64,000 bases of DNA from Hyalella azteca (taxonomy: Eukaryota; Arthropoda; Malacostraca; Amphipoda; Hyalellidae), in NCBI RefSeq assembly GCF_000764305.2, contig NW_025937404.1, positions 495,588-559,587 on the forward strand, read 5' to 3'. The translations under genes and the position numbers were made by a program. Positions 45,150 through 55,520 of the stretch are shown in pieces (position 1 is the first letter of the stretch; every line of letters begins with the position of its first letter). Under the pieces are notes generated by a model. That model saw only the letters and a list, made by a program, of their open reading frames with translations. It did no database searches and was not told where the DNA came from.

Positions 45150-45440
45150 AGTTAATTCGCCTCTGTCCATCATGTCGGTGACCGATTAACCCCTCCACTA
45201 TTACAAGTTAATTAAACTCAACCCATCATAATTGCGACGGGTTCAACCTTCACTTTTGTGTTTGTTAATTCAACTTAATCGTTATAACTATGATTCGTTC
45301 AACATCCCATTATTTGTGTTAATTCAACTCAACCCATCATAAATATCATAAGTTAAACAATTCATTATTTATGTTGATTCTGTTCAACCCATGATTGGTT
45401 TAACCCTTCACTATTTGTGTTAATTCAACTCAATTCATTG
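45150..45440. repeat. Degenerate repeat of about 54 bp
   Basis: TTAATTCAACTCAACCCATC and variants at about 45214, 45271, 45324, 45380 and 45426, spaced 46-57 bp, with CACTATTTGTG between. Confidence 0.83.
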
Positions 45441-45990
45441 CTTATCCAAAATAAAGTTATTATCAATAATATTCTATAAATATTTCATAAATACTAATAT
45501 ACAATGGTACTATCTAATAAGTTGTTTCACCGCAGATTGGAGTTCAAGTTTTAGCTTCTATGTTGTTGAAGTGGTAGTGTCATTTGTATGAGAGTTGAAA
45601 CTTGAGTTTATTCAACCTACATAAAGTGCTTCTATTGAACTGTTATGTAGAAACAACCCATCGTTCTGTGAATATTTTATTTATTATAACAATCATTTTA
45701 ACGTTGACAAAATCTAGAAACGAAGTTGTTAACAAGGAACGATGTGAGAACTATAAAAATTTTGAATTATATTTTGAAAAGAAAGTGAAAATAGGAAGAA
45801 AAAATGTAAAGGTGAAAAACGCAACAAGAAATTAAAATATTTCGACTTGAAGAATCATATTAACACAGGAAAGTTCTAGAAGTTCAAAGTTTTAACTTCG
45901 AGTTTGATCGGAGATTGAAATTATAACACGAGTTTTAATTGGATTCTGACCAATTAATCTGCATTTCCTCACAACGACCTTCGTAAAACT
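45441..45990. other. AT-rich spacer
   Basis: A 77-codon lysine- and asparagine-rich frame at 45602-45835 has no recognisable domain. Probably chance in AT-rich DNA. Confidence 0.45.
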
Positions 45991-45992
45991 AA

Positions 45993-46368
45993 TAAAGGTG
46001 AGTAGCGTCTGATAAATGTAAGGAGTAGCGTCTGATAAATGTGAGGAGTAACGTCTGATAAATGTGAGGAGTAACGTCTGATAAATGTAAGGAGTAGCGT
46101 CTGATAAATGTGAGGAGTAACGTCTGATAAATGTGAGGAGTAACGTCTGATAAATGTGAGGAGTAGCTTCTGATAAATGTGAGAAGTAGCGTCTGATAAA
46201 TGTTAGAAGTAGCTTCTGATAAATGTGAAGAATATCGTCTGATAAATGTGAGAAGTAGCGTCTGATAAATGTGAGAAGTAGCGTCTGATAAATGTGAGAA
46301 GTAGCGTCTGATAAATGTGAAGAATATCGTCTGATAAATGTGAGAAGTAGCGTCTGATAAATGTTAGA
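45993..46368. repeat. 23-bp minisatellite
   Basis: About 16 copies of a unit containing GTAGCGTCTGATAAATGTGA and then GGA (23-bp spacing at 46021, 46044 and 46067). GAGG forms lie left and GAGA or GAAGAATATC forms right. The 205-codon minus-strand frame (LLLTFIRRYSSHLSDA repeats) is a repeat product. Confidence 0.95.
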
Positions 46369-46704
46369 TGTCGGGTTCGAGAAAAGTTTTATTGCGGGAA
46401 CAATTTTCTGATGGAAGAAAAAAAGTTTGCTTTCCCGAAAGTTTCGACATTCGGAATTGCCAAGAAGGAATGTCTCGCAATCTTTAAGAAGCATTGCCGA
46501 TTTATCCATTATACTTTGTTAATAAAACTTATTTTATGTTGAATCCTTCCAGTAACAAAAAAATTATTTGCGTAATGCCAACAAATATATTTTATGTCGT
46601 TCAAACATCCTTTAAGAAGCACGTCTTGGGCCACGTGCTATCGAGAATTATTTCTAACTTAAGGCTCTATTTCACCAATTTATTTGTTCTATTGATAGGA
46701 TAGG
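46369..46704. other. Spacer
   Basis: No gene recognised. Confidence 0.5.
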
Positions 46705-47175
46705 TTATAACTACACGTTTTTTGATACGTTATAATTACGCGTTATATGATACGTTTTAATTACGTGTTATCGTATGAGTTTGACGCGCGTTATTTTATA
46801 CGTTTTAATTACGCGTTATTTGTTACGTGATAATTACGCATTATTTGATACGTTATAATTACGCGTAATTTGAAACGTTATAATTACTAGTTATTCGATA
46901 CATTACAATTAAGTGTTGTTTGATGCGTTGTAATTACGTGATATTTGATACTTTATAATTAGTAGATATTTAATACGTTTTAATTGTTGTTTGATTAGTT
47001 GCAATTACGTGATATTTGATACGTTATAATTACTCGTTATTTGATACGTTATAATTGCTGTTTGATGCGTTGTAATTACATGTTATTTTATACGCTTGCT
47101 ACGCGCTGTTTTATACGTCAAATTACGCGTTATTTGATACGTTATAATAAAGCGTTGTTTGAAAGGTTTGCTAGG
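46705..47175. repeat. Degenerate repeat of about 24 bp
   Basis: About 18 copies around TACGTTATAATTACGCGTTA then TTTGA, with length variation. The ATAATTACGCG part is best conserved. Confidence 0.9.
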
Positions 47176-47668
47176 CGTTAATTGATGCAGAAAGTGATTG
47201 GCATTCGAATAGTCTTAATAAATTAGAAAGGAATAAGTTTAAAGTACGTTGATTGGCCGTTGTATTTGCACTCAAATATTAGTGATAAATTCTAGTGAGA
47301 CCGAGATACTTACAGAATACGAGACAGTGATTGACAGGTGTATTACTTTCTAACATTATTTGTTATCGCTGGCTTACTTTTCAGAATCGACCAAAATTTT
47401 TACACTCCAGTCTCAAACATAAAATATCAAGACTGGCCTACTTTTAACTGCTAGATTCATTGATTGGCTTATGTATTAGCCATCACATCTTTTAAAACTA
47501 ACATCAAAAAGCGAATATTTCATCAAATATCGGAGCTAACGACGCAAGAGGCCTCGTTAATCAAACACTCGACGAGGCTGAGGTTTTTTATTGTGATGAG
47601 AAAACCGAAGCCGGAGATGAAATGCAAGCAAACCTGAGGGACTTGAACCCGAGCCGCGAGATGATGGT
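47176..47668. other. Spacer, no gene seen
   Basis: Contains GGTTCAAGTCC on the minus strand (about 47640-47650), which resembles a tRNA B box, but no A box or cloverleaf is seen. TTGATTGGCCGTTGTATTTG and GATTGGCTTATGTATTAGCC hint at an old duplication. Confidence 0.45.
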
Positions 47669-47671
47669 GAA

Positions 47672-48260
47672 CTTATGTACACGTGGCGGCCTAAGTACAC
47701 GTAGTGGCCCAAGTACACGTAGCGGCCTAAGTACACGTAGTGGCCCAAGTACACGTAGCGGCCTAAGTACACGTAGCTGCCCAAGTACACGTATTGGCCT
47801 AAGTACACGTAGCGGCCTAAGTACACATAGCGATCCGAATGCACGCAGCGGCCTTATAGTACACGTAGCGGCAAAATACATGTATAGAGGCCTAATGCAC
47901 ACGTAGCGGCAAAAGTACATGTAGAGGCCTATGTACATGTAGCGGCATAAGTACACGTAGCGGCCTAAGTACACGTAGCGGCAAAAGTACATGTAGAGGC
48001 CAAATGCACACGTAGCGGCAAAAGTACATGTAGAGGCCTATGTACACATAGCGGCATAAGTACACGTAGCGCCCTAAGTACACGTAGCGGCCTAAGTACA
48101 CGTGGCGGCCTAAGTACACGTAGCGGTCTAAGTACATGCAACGGCTTGAGTACACGTAGCGATCCCAGTGAACGTAGCGGCCTTAGTACACGTAAAGACC
48201 TTTGTACATGTGGAGGACTATGCACACGTAGCGGTCTAATTACACGTAGTACACCCGATT
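47672..48260. repeat. 18-bp minisatellite, about 32 copies
   Basis: Unit GCGGCCTAAGTACACGTA. The left part (47672-47830) is regular. The middle (47860-48050) has a 3- to 4-unit composite containing CGGCAAAAGTACATGTAGAG, which itself is repeated. The right part is decayed. Minus-strand Y/V/L-rich frames (YVYLGR) are artefacts. Confidence 0.95.
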
Positions 48261-48424
48261 TCTCGTCTGTGTACACCCGATTTCTAGTCTATGATAGGTT
48301 GGTTGAAAAGCTACTAACTGAAAAGTTTACTTGTCTGGTCACAAATACGAGAAAATATCTCTTTTGTTTCAGCAGCAACTTATATCATATCAGTGGTGCA
48401 CCTATGTTTTACCAGTCATACACT

Positions 48425-48825
48425 TGTACCAGTCATACTGAGTCTGGTTGTACAATATTGTATCACTTTATATAATATTTTATTAAATTGTGCAATAGTG
48501 TAACTAGTGGTTTAATATTGAATCAGGTCATACAATATTGTATCATGTTGTTCAATATTTTATCAAGTAGTACAATATTGTACCATGTTGTGCAATATTG
48601 TATCAAGTTGTATAATATAGTGTCAAGATGTACAATATTTGATATTGTTGTTCAATATTGTATCAAGTTGTGCAATAATGAATTAGGTCTTACAATATTG
48701 TCTCATGTTGTTTGATATTGTATCAAGTAGTAAATTTTTTCATGAAGATGCAACATATTGTATCAAGCTGTTCCATATTGTACCAGGTTGTACAATATTG
48801 CATCAGGTTTAACAATATTGTCCCT
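48425..48825. repeat. 21-bp minisatellite
   Basis: About 19 copies of TTGTACAATATTGTATCAAG plus one base. TACAATATTGTA is a perfect 12-bp palindrome present in many copies. Decayed at both edges. Confidence 0.93.
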
Positions 48826-49305
48826 GGAAATGAGTAAAAGAAGCCTCAAAAAGTCGCATGAACTTTCTCTAACATTTTCCAACTTGTTTAAATTTAATTC
48901 AAAGCGGGACAACATTTTCTACAAGGCTGGATATCTTAATAAAAGTTTCAATATTTCCCGGAGGCGACAATTATTCTGTAATGACTCGCTTTTCACAGAC
49001 GCCAAGGCCTTATTAAGGAGGCTGATTGATTTTCTTTAGAGGAAGCGAAAGATTTAGCTGTCCCCACAGAAAGTACTGAGAATAATTACGCCATTCCGAT
49101 TACTGGATTTAATTGGTCTTAGATACGGATTTAATAGAGGACTTAGAAAGGGTCAAATTGGGGTTTAAAAGGATTTGAATAGTGATATAATTGACCTTAC
49201 ATTATAGTGTGTAAAGTTAAACTCTTCTAATCATGCGTTTCGAACTCATAATCATCGAGGCAAATAAGGATAATAATGATTATTAGGGTATAACTTCTGC
49301 TAAAC
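48826..49305. other. Spacer
   Basis: A 93-codon frame (48758-49039) runs out of the array; its later part (SKRSLKKSHELSLTFSNLFK) shows no known domain. Confidence 0.45.
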
Positions 49306-49309
49306 AACG

Positions 49310-49866
49310 TCTTACACATGCACAACATCTGCACCAACATCTTACACATGCATAACACCTGCACCAACATCTTACACATGCACAACATCTGCACCAACAT
49401 CTTACACATGCACATCACCTGCACCAACATCTTACATCAGGCACAACACCTGCACCAACATCTTACACATGCACATCCCCTGCACCAACATCTTACACAT
49501 GCACAACACCTGCACCAACATCTTACACATGCACAACACCTGCACCAACATCTTACACATGCACAACATCTGCACCAACATCTTACACATGCACAACACC
49601 TGCACCAACATCTTACACATGCACAACATCTGCACCAACATCTTACACATGCACAACACCTGCACCAACATCTTACACATGCACAACATCTGCACCAACA
49701 TCTTACACATGCACAACACCTGCACCAACATCTTACACATGCACAACATCTGCACCAACATCTTACACATGCACAACACCTGCACCAACATCTTACACAT
49801 GCACAACATCTGCACCAACATCTTACACATGCACAACACCTGCACCAACATCTTACACCAGGCAGC
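49310..49866. repeat. 30-bp minisatellite with 60-bp dimer structure
   Basis: About 18.5 copies of a 30-bp unit containing CTTACACATGCACAACATCT and then GCACCAAC. From 49561 the copies alternate strictly ACATC/ACACC for five dimers, a 60-bp higher-order repeat. Frames of 143-217 codons are open on both strands. Confidence 0.97.
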
Positions 49867-49984
49867 AATACTCGACCTCATAAAAACTCCACGGAAATTG
49901 ACGCCGTTTTTGCCATTGCCCCGCCGATCGTTTACGGAATTTTACTGCCACACAATGCGCAAAAAAGCTGAAATTGCAGCACTC

Positions 49985-50275
49985 CGGTGCTGGACGCTTA
50001 GAGTTGAATGCTTGGCGGTGATCGTTGAATGCTTAGCGTTACTTGAATGCGTTGAATACTTAGCATTTATCGTTGAAGCTTGGCGTTACTTGAGTGCGTT
50101 GAATACTTAGCATTTATCGTTGAAGCTTGGCGTTACTTGAATGCGTTGAATACTTAGCATTTATCGTTGAAGCTTGGCGTTACTTGAGTGCGTTGAATAC
50201 TTAGCATTTATCGTTGAAGCTTGGCGTTACTTGAATGCGTTGAATACTTAGCATTTATCGTTGAAGCTTAGCCTT
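49985..50275. repeat. 47-bp minisatellite with 94-bp dimer structure
   Basis: GAATACTTAGCATTTATCGT recurs at 50054, 50101, 50148, 50195 and 50242. Copies alternate CTTGAATGCG and CTTGAGTGCG, giving a 94-bp dimer. Confidence 0.94.
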
Positions 50276-50510
50276 ACATAATAAAAGCTTTGCGGTGATC
50301 GTTGAATGCTTATCGTTGGTCGTTGAATGCTTAGCGCTGATCGTTGAAAGCTCAGCGTTGTTCGTTTAATGCTTAGCGTTGATCGTTGAATGCTTAGCGT
50401 TGATCGTTGAAGCTTAGCCTTACATGTTAAAAGCTTAGCGGTGATCGTTGAATGCTTATCGTTGGCCGTTGAATGCTTAGCGTTGAGCGTTGAAAGCTTA
50501 GCGTGGACAT
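50276..50510. repeat. Decayed relative of the 47-bp array, about 22 bp
   Basis: GCTTAGCGTTGATCGTTGAA and variants continue the same theme with a half-size unit. AAGCTTAGCCTTACAT..TAAAAGCTT is itself duplicated (about 50275 and 50412). Confidence 0.87.
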
Positions 50511-52440
50511 TTGATAACTATTCGTATGGTAGTATTCATTCGTACTCGCAATGCTATCGTATTCATATGATACAAAACATTCTAATGCGTGATGCTACAA
50601 CATTCGTACGGTCTTATTTATTCAGATGCAAAATACTACCGGGGTGTTAAGGTTTTCACTATAGCACTACTTCAAAAATAAATTTAACAAATAAAATACA
50701 AAAATAAAAATATATGAATTTACTTATAAGCTTTCTTTTTATTGAATTATTGAGAGCGTAATCACATTTTGGACAATTCATCATACAATTTTGATGAACA
50801 CGTTTCAATTGAAAATATATATATTTTCGGCTTTTTATCAGCCATATTCTTTGTAATTGAAGGAGGTAGTACGAAGCTCAAGATGAGAAGGGGGTAAGGG
50901 GGATTTAAAGAGGAAAGATTATAACATTAACAGAGATAAGGGAGAGAGAAGAACTAAATAGTGAAGTTTGAAGTTGAAAGTTTGTGGGTTTGTTTGTGTG
51001 TTGTACTCGTAATCCTGGCTTCAAAAAAAATAAAAAACAAAGTAATCGTCCAGTATATTCATTATATCTTTATTAAAAATGTTTCGGCTACGGCTCCGTC
51101 ATAATTTCAATAAGTACATATATGACATAAAAGTATTACCAGAAAAAATTTAAATGTACACGAAAGAAATCAAAACTCAAAAAGACGACAAAACGACAAC
51201 GCGACACGTGAACCTATCGATTTGTATTTTCAAGAAAATCCTAACTGTACGCAACCTTGAGACAAGGTTTCCGTTCAAATATATGTAACGACTCTATAAT
51301 CCTCTAATCTGAACCGCCATGGGCTATAACCGAGTATCTGGAAATTACTCTCAGACACATTGCATTACTCTTACTCTCACTGAATTACTCTATTACTCTA
51401 CAATGGAAATTACTCTTACTCTCACATTGCACTGCTCTGCGTGAAGTCACACAGCAGAAAGGAAAGCTTAGAGAGTGGCATGTTTGAACGGAAAATCCAG
51501 CTGCAGAGTTCAGAAACCAGGATGAAGAAATTACGTCACGTCTTTCCGAAATACGCTGATGCGTAACGCCCACAACTGTATTCACAAACCAGAGAAGACT
51601 GCATGCGTGCCGGAATGCCATGTATATGAATAATGAACCAATTTTTAAAATTATTCTCCAGCAAAACATGCAAGTTAGCATTCGCAAGATATTTCAAAAA
51701 TCATTTTTCAGTTTTCAGCACATTGTTTCACACAAGCTACCACAGTTAAGCTGAGTACAATAAATAGTTTTCCTACTATCAACCTCAATCACAAATTCAG
51801 AACATTTCTTTGTTTAAAAATTACTTTATTTTACTAAACACAAGACACAAGAAAATCAAGCATTTAAAATATATTACGAATAAATACGAATTCAGAATGC
51901 ATTTCACGAACGGTGGAGCAAATTCAGTCAGTATCCGTCTGGGGCCATCCATATATTAGCCCAAGATAATATTTGGTTTATGATACAATGAAATATCGTA
52001 AATATTTTTCCAGTGCGCCTCACCAAGAGCAAACATTTCCATATAAGGCGCAAGCACCCCATTTGAAAGCTATAAAGCCTACATCATCGGCGTCAGCCGT
52101 TTTAGGCGAAGGCCTAGCCAATTATTCAGACTGACGTTCTCAGTATCATTATTTTCAAACACATGCTATTATAACGGTAAATATTTTCAACTATTTAACC
52201 GAAATATAAATAAACTCAAATACATACAAATATTATGAATAAAATTAAGAAAATAAAGCTAAATATTGTATAGAAACTGTGATCACAGTGTAACCACTGA
52301 CATATGTTATCGATTATGTTGATGATATGGCTTCCTTGTGAAAGGATTTATCCAGAAGCCAAAAACGATTTCCTTGTCGATCGCCATGCGACAAGCGTCG
52401 TGCACTTAGGCGCGACACGAGGCAAGGTTATGCCAAGGCA
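50511..52440. other. Long spacer, no gene seen
   Basis: Includes ATTCGTA-type phrases (50515-50610), an eroded TTACTCTCAC repeat (51340-51435) and two hammerhead-like motifs (50824-50843, 51081-51104). A 100-codon minus-strand frame (51385-51687) has no recognisable domain. Confidence 0.45.
51081..51104 (-). other. Hammerhead-like or Penelope-type motif
   Basis: The minus strand reads TTATGACGGAGCCGTAGCC then GAAAC. ATGA, short helix and CGAAAC resemble the CUGAUGA...GAAA core found in Penelope-like element ends and retrozymes. The CUG part is not intact, and stem III is not convincing. Confidence 0.3.
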
Positions 52441-52469
52441 GTATGTCAAGGCTCAACTGTTACTGCTAC

Positions 52470-52692
52470 TCCTACCAGTTCCACCACTCCCGATATTTCC
52501 ACCCCTCCAGCCACTCCCACCATTCCAGGCGTTCCCGCCACTCTCACAACGTCTGTGATGGCCGCCACTCCCTACACTCCAACAAATCCCGCCATTCCCG
52601 CCATAAACACCACTCCAGTGATTCCCGCTACTCTCACCACTCCCGAGATCCCTGCCACTCCCGCCATGCTCGCCACTTCTTCCACTCTCGCC
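52470..52692. repeat. Degenerate CCACTCCCGCCATTCC repeat
   Basis: About 15 loose copies, roughly 15 bp, around CCACTCCCGCCATTC. An HSR-rich forward frame (52443-52697) is a product of the repeat. Confidence 0.85.
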
Positions 52693-52799
52693 AATAACTG
52701 AAAATTTTCAAGTTAATTATTTGATCGAACTCAAATATACGGACTTATTGGGCAGAAAGAATTCGACATTGGACAGAACCAGACTCTGTAAAACATCCG

Positions 52800-52977
52800 C
52801 TCACAAAAATAAGTGGGTTATTTTTGTCCAAATAATGGCAAACTTATTACCCAGGGTACAAACTGAAAGTAGCTTAAACGTAGCACTTTTTACAGAACAC
52901 AACTGTGGCAAGATGACTCGCATGAGGGTAAAAGGGAATCGACATTTGGCCGAAATCCCACTCATTTCTCTCAGTGT
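52800..52977 (-). mobile_element. MITE-like element, copy 8
   Basis: Left end CTCACAAAAATAAGTGGGTT, then ATTTTTGTCCAAATAATGGC. The reverse complement of the right end reads ACACTGAGAGAAATGAGTGG, then GATTTCGGCCAAATG, a clear inverted repeat. The interior on the minus strand keeps GCGAGTCATCTTGCCAC and AGTGCTACGTTTAAGCT. Confidence 0.8.
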
Positions 52978-53560
52978 TAGCTACAGTTGAGGGGAACTAG
53001 CCTAAAAATTGAGCAAAAATGATGGTAAGTGTTGGACCAAGGAGGTCAGCAATATATCAGCATTCCGTCAAAGGCGGATTTCTCACAAATCCAGGCCTGC
53101 GTGCCGATAAAACCGTGAATTTTAGTGACTCACTCAATGGTCGGGATTCAGAAAAATATTTATATATATTTGAAAAAAAAACTAAATTTTAGCTATGCCG
53201 TACATCTCGCTGACGATGATGGTTGCTGTCGTAAAAGTAGGGGTAAAACATCAAAGACTAAAAAAAATAATTTTTAAACTGTATATATTTCTTGCTGCAC
53301 TTGTATTTTTGGAGTAAATTGTGTATTTATTCTAACTTGAATATTCCATGCGAATGCTCAGGCTACACTTTTTCCTCACGGTTGAAAAGTAAAATATAGA
53401 AAGATTTTACAATACACGAGTAAAATGAAGAATATTATTGGAACATGTTAGTTGCAGAATATATTACATTTTATCATAAATACAATTCATACAAATTATG
53501 CCACTGAACATGCATTCTTCAAGTGAGTCCAGCTTTTTACCTGAGGCTTATGTATAGATA
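52978..53560. other. AT-rich spacer
   Basis: Nothing recognisable. Confidence 0.5.
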
Positions 53561-53849
53561 TCAGCTGTATCTCCGTAAGGCATATCTACAGCTGCCAGCG
53601 GGATCCCCCTGATGCATATTTACAGCTGCCAGCTGTATCTCCGTAAGGCATATCTACAGCTGCCAGCGGGATCCCCCTGATGCATATTTACAGCTGCCAG
53701 CTGTATCCCCCGATTCATATTTACAGCTGCCAGCTGTATCCCCCCGATTCCTATTTACAGCTGCCAGCTGTATCCCCCCGATTCATATTTACAGCTGCCA
53801 GCTGTATCCCCCGATTCATATTTACAGCTGCCAGCTGTATCCCCCGATT
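53560..53849. repeat. 33-bp minisatellite with 67-bp dimers at the left
   Basis: Units contain TATTTACAGCTGCCAGCTGT and then ATCCCCCGATTC. Left copies form a 67-bp dimer (CATATCTACAGCTGCC at 53581 and 53648, each with GGGATCCCCC). Right copies are 33-34-bp monomers. Each unit has the near-palindrome CAGCTGCCAGCTG. The array ends at a single N (53850). Confidence 0.95.
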
Positions 53850-53850
53850 N

Positions 53851-54205
53851 CTTGCGTTCCAACTGAATGACTCAGTTGAATGCTTGCGTTCCAACTGATT
53901 AACTCAGTTATATGCTTGCGTTCCAACTGAATGGCTCAGTTGTATGCTTGCGTTCCAACTGAATGACTCAGTTGAATGCTTGCGTTCCAACTGATTAACT
54001 CAGTTATATGCTTGCGTTCCAACTGAATGGCTCAGTTGAATGCTTGCGTTCCAACTGAATGACTCAGTTGAATGCTTGCGTTCCAACTGATTAACTCAGT
54101 TATATGCTTGCGTTCCAGTTGATTGGCTCAGTTGAATGCTTGCGTTCAAACTGATTGGCTCAGTTATGAGCTTGCGTTCCAACTGCTTGGTTCAGTTGTA
54201 TTCCA
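53851..54205. repeat. 32-bp minisatellite with 96-bp trimer structure
   Basis: Unit begins CTTGCGTTCCAACTGA. Three variants follow in fixed order: ATGACTCAGTTGAATG, TTAACTCAGTTATATG, ATGGCTCAGTTGxATG. The A-B-C order is repeated three times (the third C altered), then decays. Starts directly after the N at 53850. Confidence 0.95.
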
Positions 54206-55325
54206 AATTAAGCCGGCTTAGCTAATGGCTTGTGCGTATAATTGTAAAATTAGTTACAGCTGAAATTTAAATAACGATCCAATTAAATTATCTATGAAAT
54301 ATCTAATTAACGGTACCGCCATTGCAACGCACTTTATGTAATGGCGATTTTTCGTCGGCCGTGTATATCAACGAACGCCGCTCAAACCTTCGCTTGTGAG
54401 GAAATTCCGAAATCCAATAACTCTAAAATATCAACAATATTTGCTATGAATTATTGTTCCTGTTAATACTGCTTCAGTAAATAATGCTCATTTGAATACT
54501 GAGCTATAAATATTGTTCATAAATGATGCTACATTAAGTATTCGCGTAAATGTTGCGCGTGTGAAAATTTTATTGTAAATACTGCACATATTAATGTTGC
54601 GCTTTAAATTATAACAATTTAGTTTAAAATGAATGAATTAAATCATAGGCAAGTCGAAAAAATCTTTGATATGCAAAGAAAATTTGATGTATCGGAGGAT
54701 AATTTATGCTTTCAGTGAAATTGAATGCCTACATAAAGGCAAAAGCAGGAATTTGATTCTTCCTCGTCTTCGTATTGTCGTGGCGCACACACCGCCGCAG
54801 TCTATACGTGGCTACCACTCCGTAAAAGCCTTACCATCGCATAGTTTTGGTAGTACACTGCTGCCTTTTGGAGGATAATAAACAAGACAATAATCTCTGA
54901 CGCTGAATTCATGAACTTTACACTGGGTACATATGTCATCCACAATCGACTTCCACTAACTAACTGACTCTTCTTGAAATATCCTCCCTAACGACAGACA
55001 CCATTTCTCCAAAGAACCATTTGTTCAGTTCCTAAGTCTGACTAAGAATTGATACAAATACGTTAAGAAAAATAAAGAAAATTAAAGATGAGCTCATATA
55101 ATTTCAGAATAACAAAAATAAATACGGATTCATATAAACAAACAATTATTATACGGTATTGTGATCATAACAGTATTAAATTGTTTTAAATTCTTCATCA
55201 ATTTTTTTTTTGCTCCATAACTGTACTTTTTCCGTCTCTGGACTCTTTGCTGCAACAATGTGCAGGCATGTCTGGCGGGCACACTTCCCGCTGTCGACAT
55301 GCGTCCAGCACAGAGTTAATTGGAG
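54206..55325. other. AT-rich spacer
   Basis: A loose AATACTG/AAATATTGTTC/AAATGATGC repeat lies at 54470-54600. No gene recognised. Confidence 0.45.
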
Positions 55326-55329
55326 TGAT

Positions 55330-55520
55330 GGCCTTTGTCCTACGGGACAGAGATGGGGCAGAGATGGGATTGGGAAGGGACTTAAATGGGACAGAGACGA
55401 GAAAAAGAAAGGGTATAAGTGAGGCAGAGACGGAACTGCGACGAGAGAAACATTGAGCAGAGATAAGGCAGAGACGGGTCAGATTACCAAAAGAGATATA
55501 AAAGAGCGTAAAAATACATA
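55330..55520. repeat. Degenerate GGGACAGAGATGGGGCAGAG repeat
   Basis: Purine-rich units, about 17-20 bp, eroding rightward. Confidence 0.82.

Noticed and set aside
45892..46509. 205-codon minus-strand frame with LLLTFIRRYSSHLSDA repeats
   Set aside because: Generated by the 23-bp array; no signal peptide, domain or codon bias seen.
47630..47660. tRNA B-box-like GGTTCAAGTCC on the minus strand
   Set aside because: No A box at the right distance and no cloverleaf; the upstream side is minisatellite.
49318..50110. Long open frames (up to 217 codons) on both strands
   Set aside because: The 30-bp unit lacks stops in most frames on either strand; peptides are perfect copies of the unit with no start context or domain.
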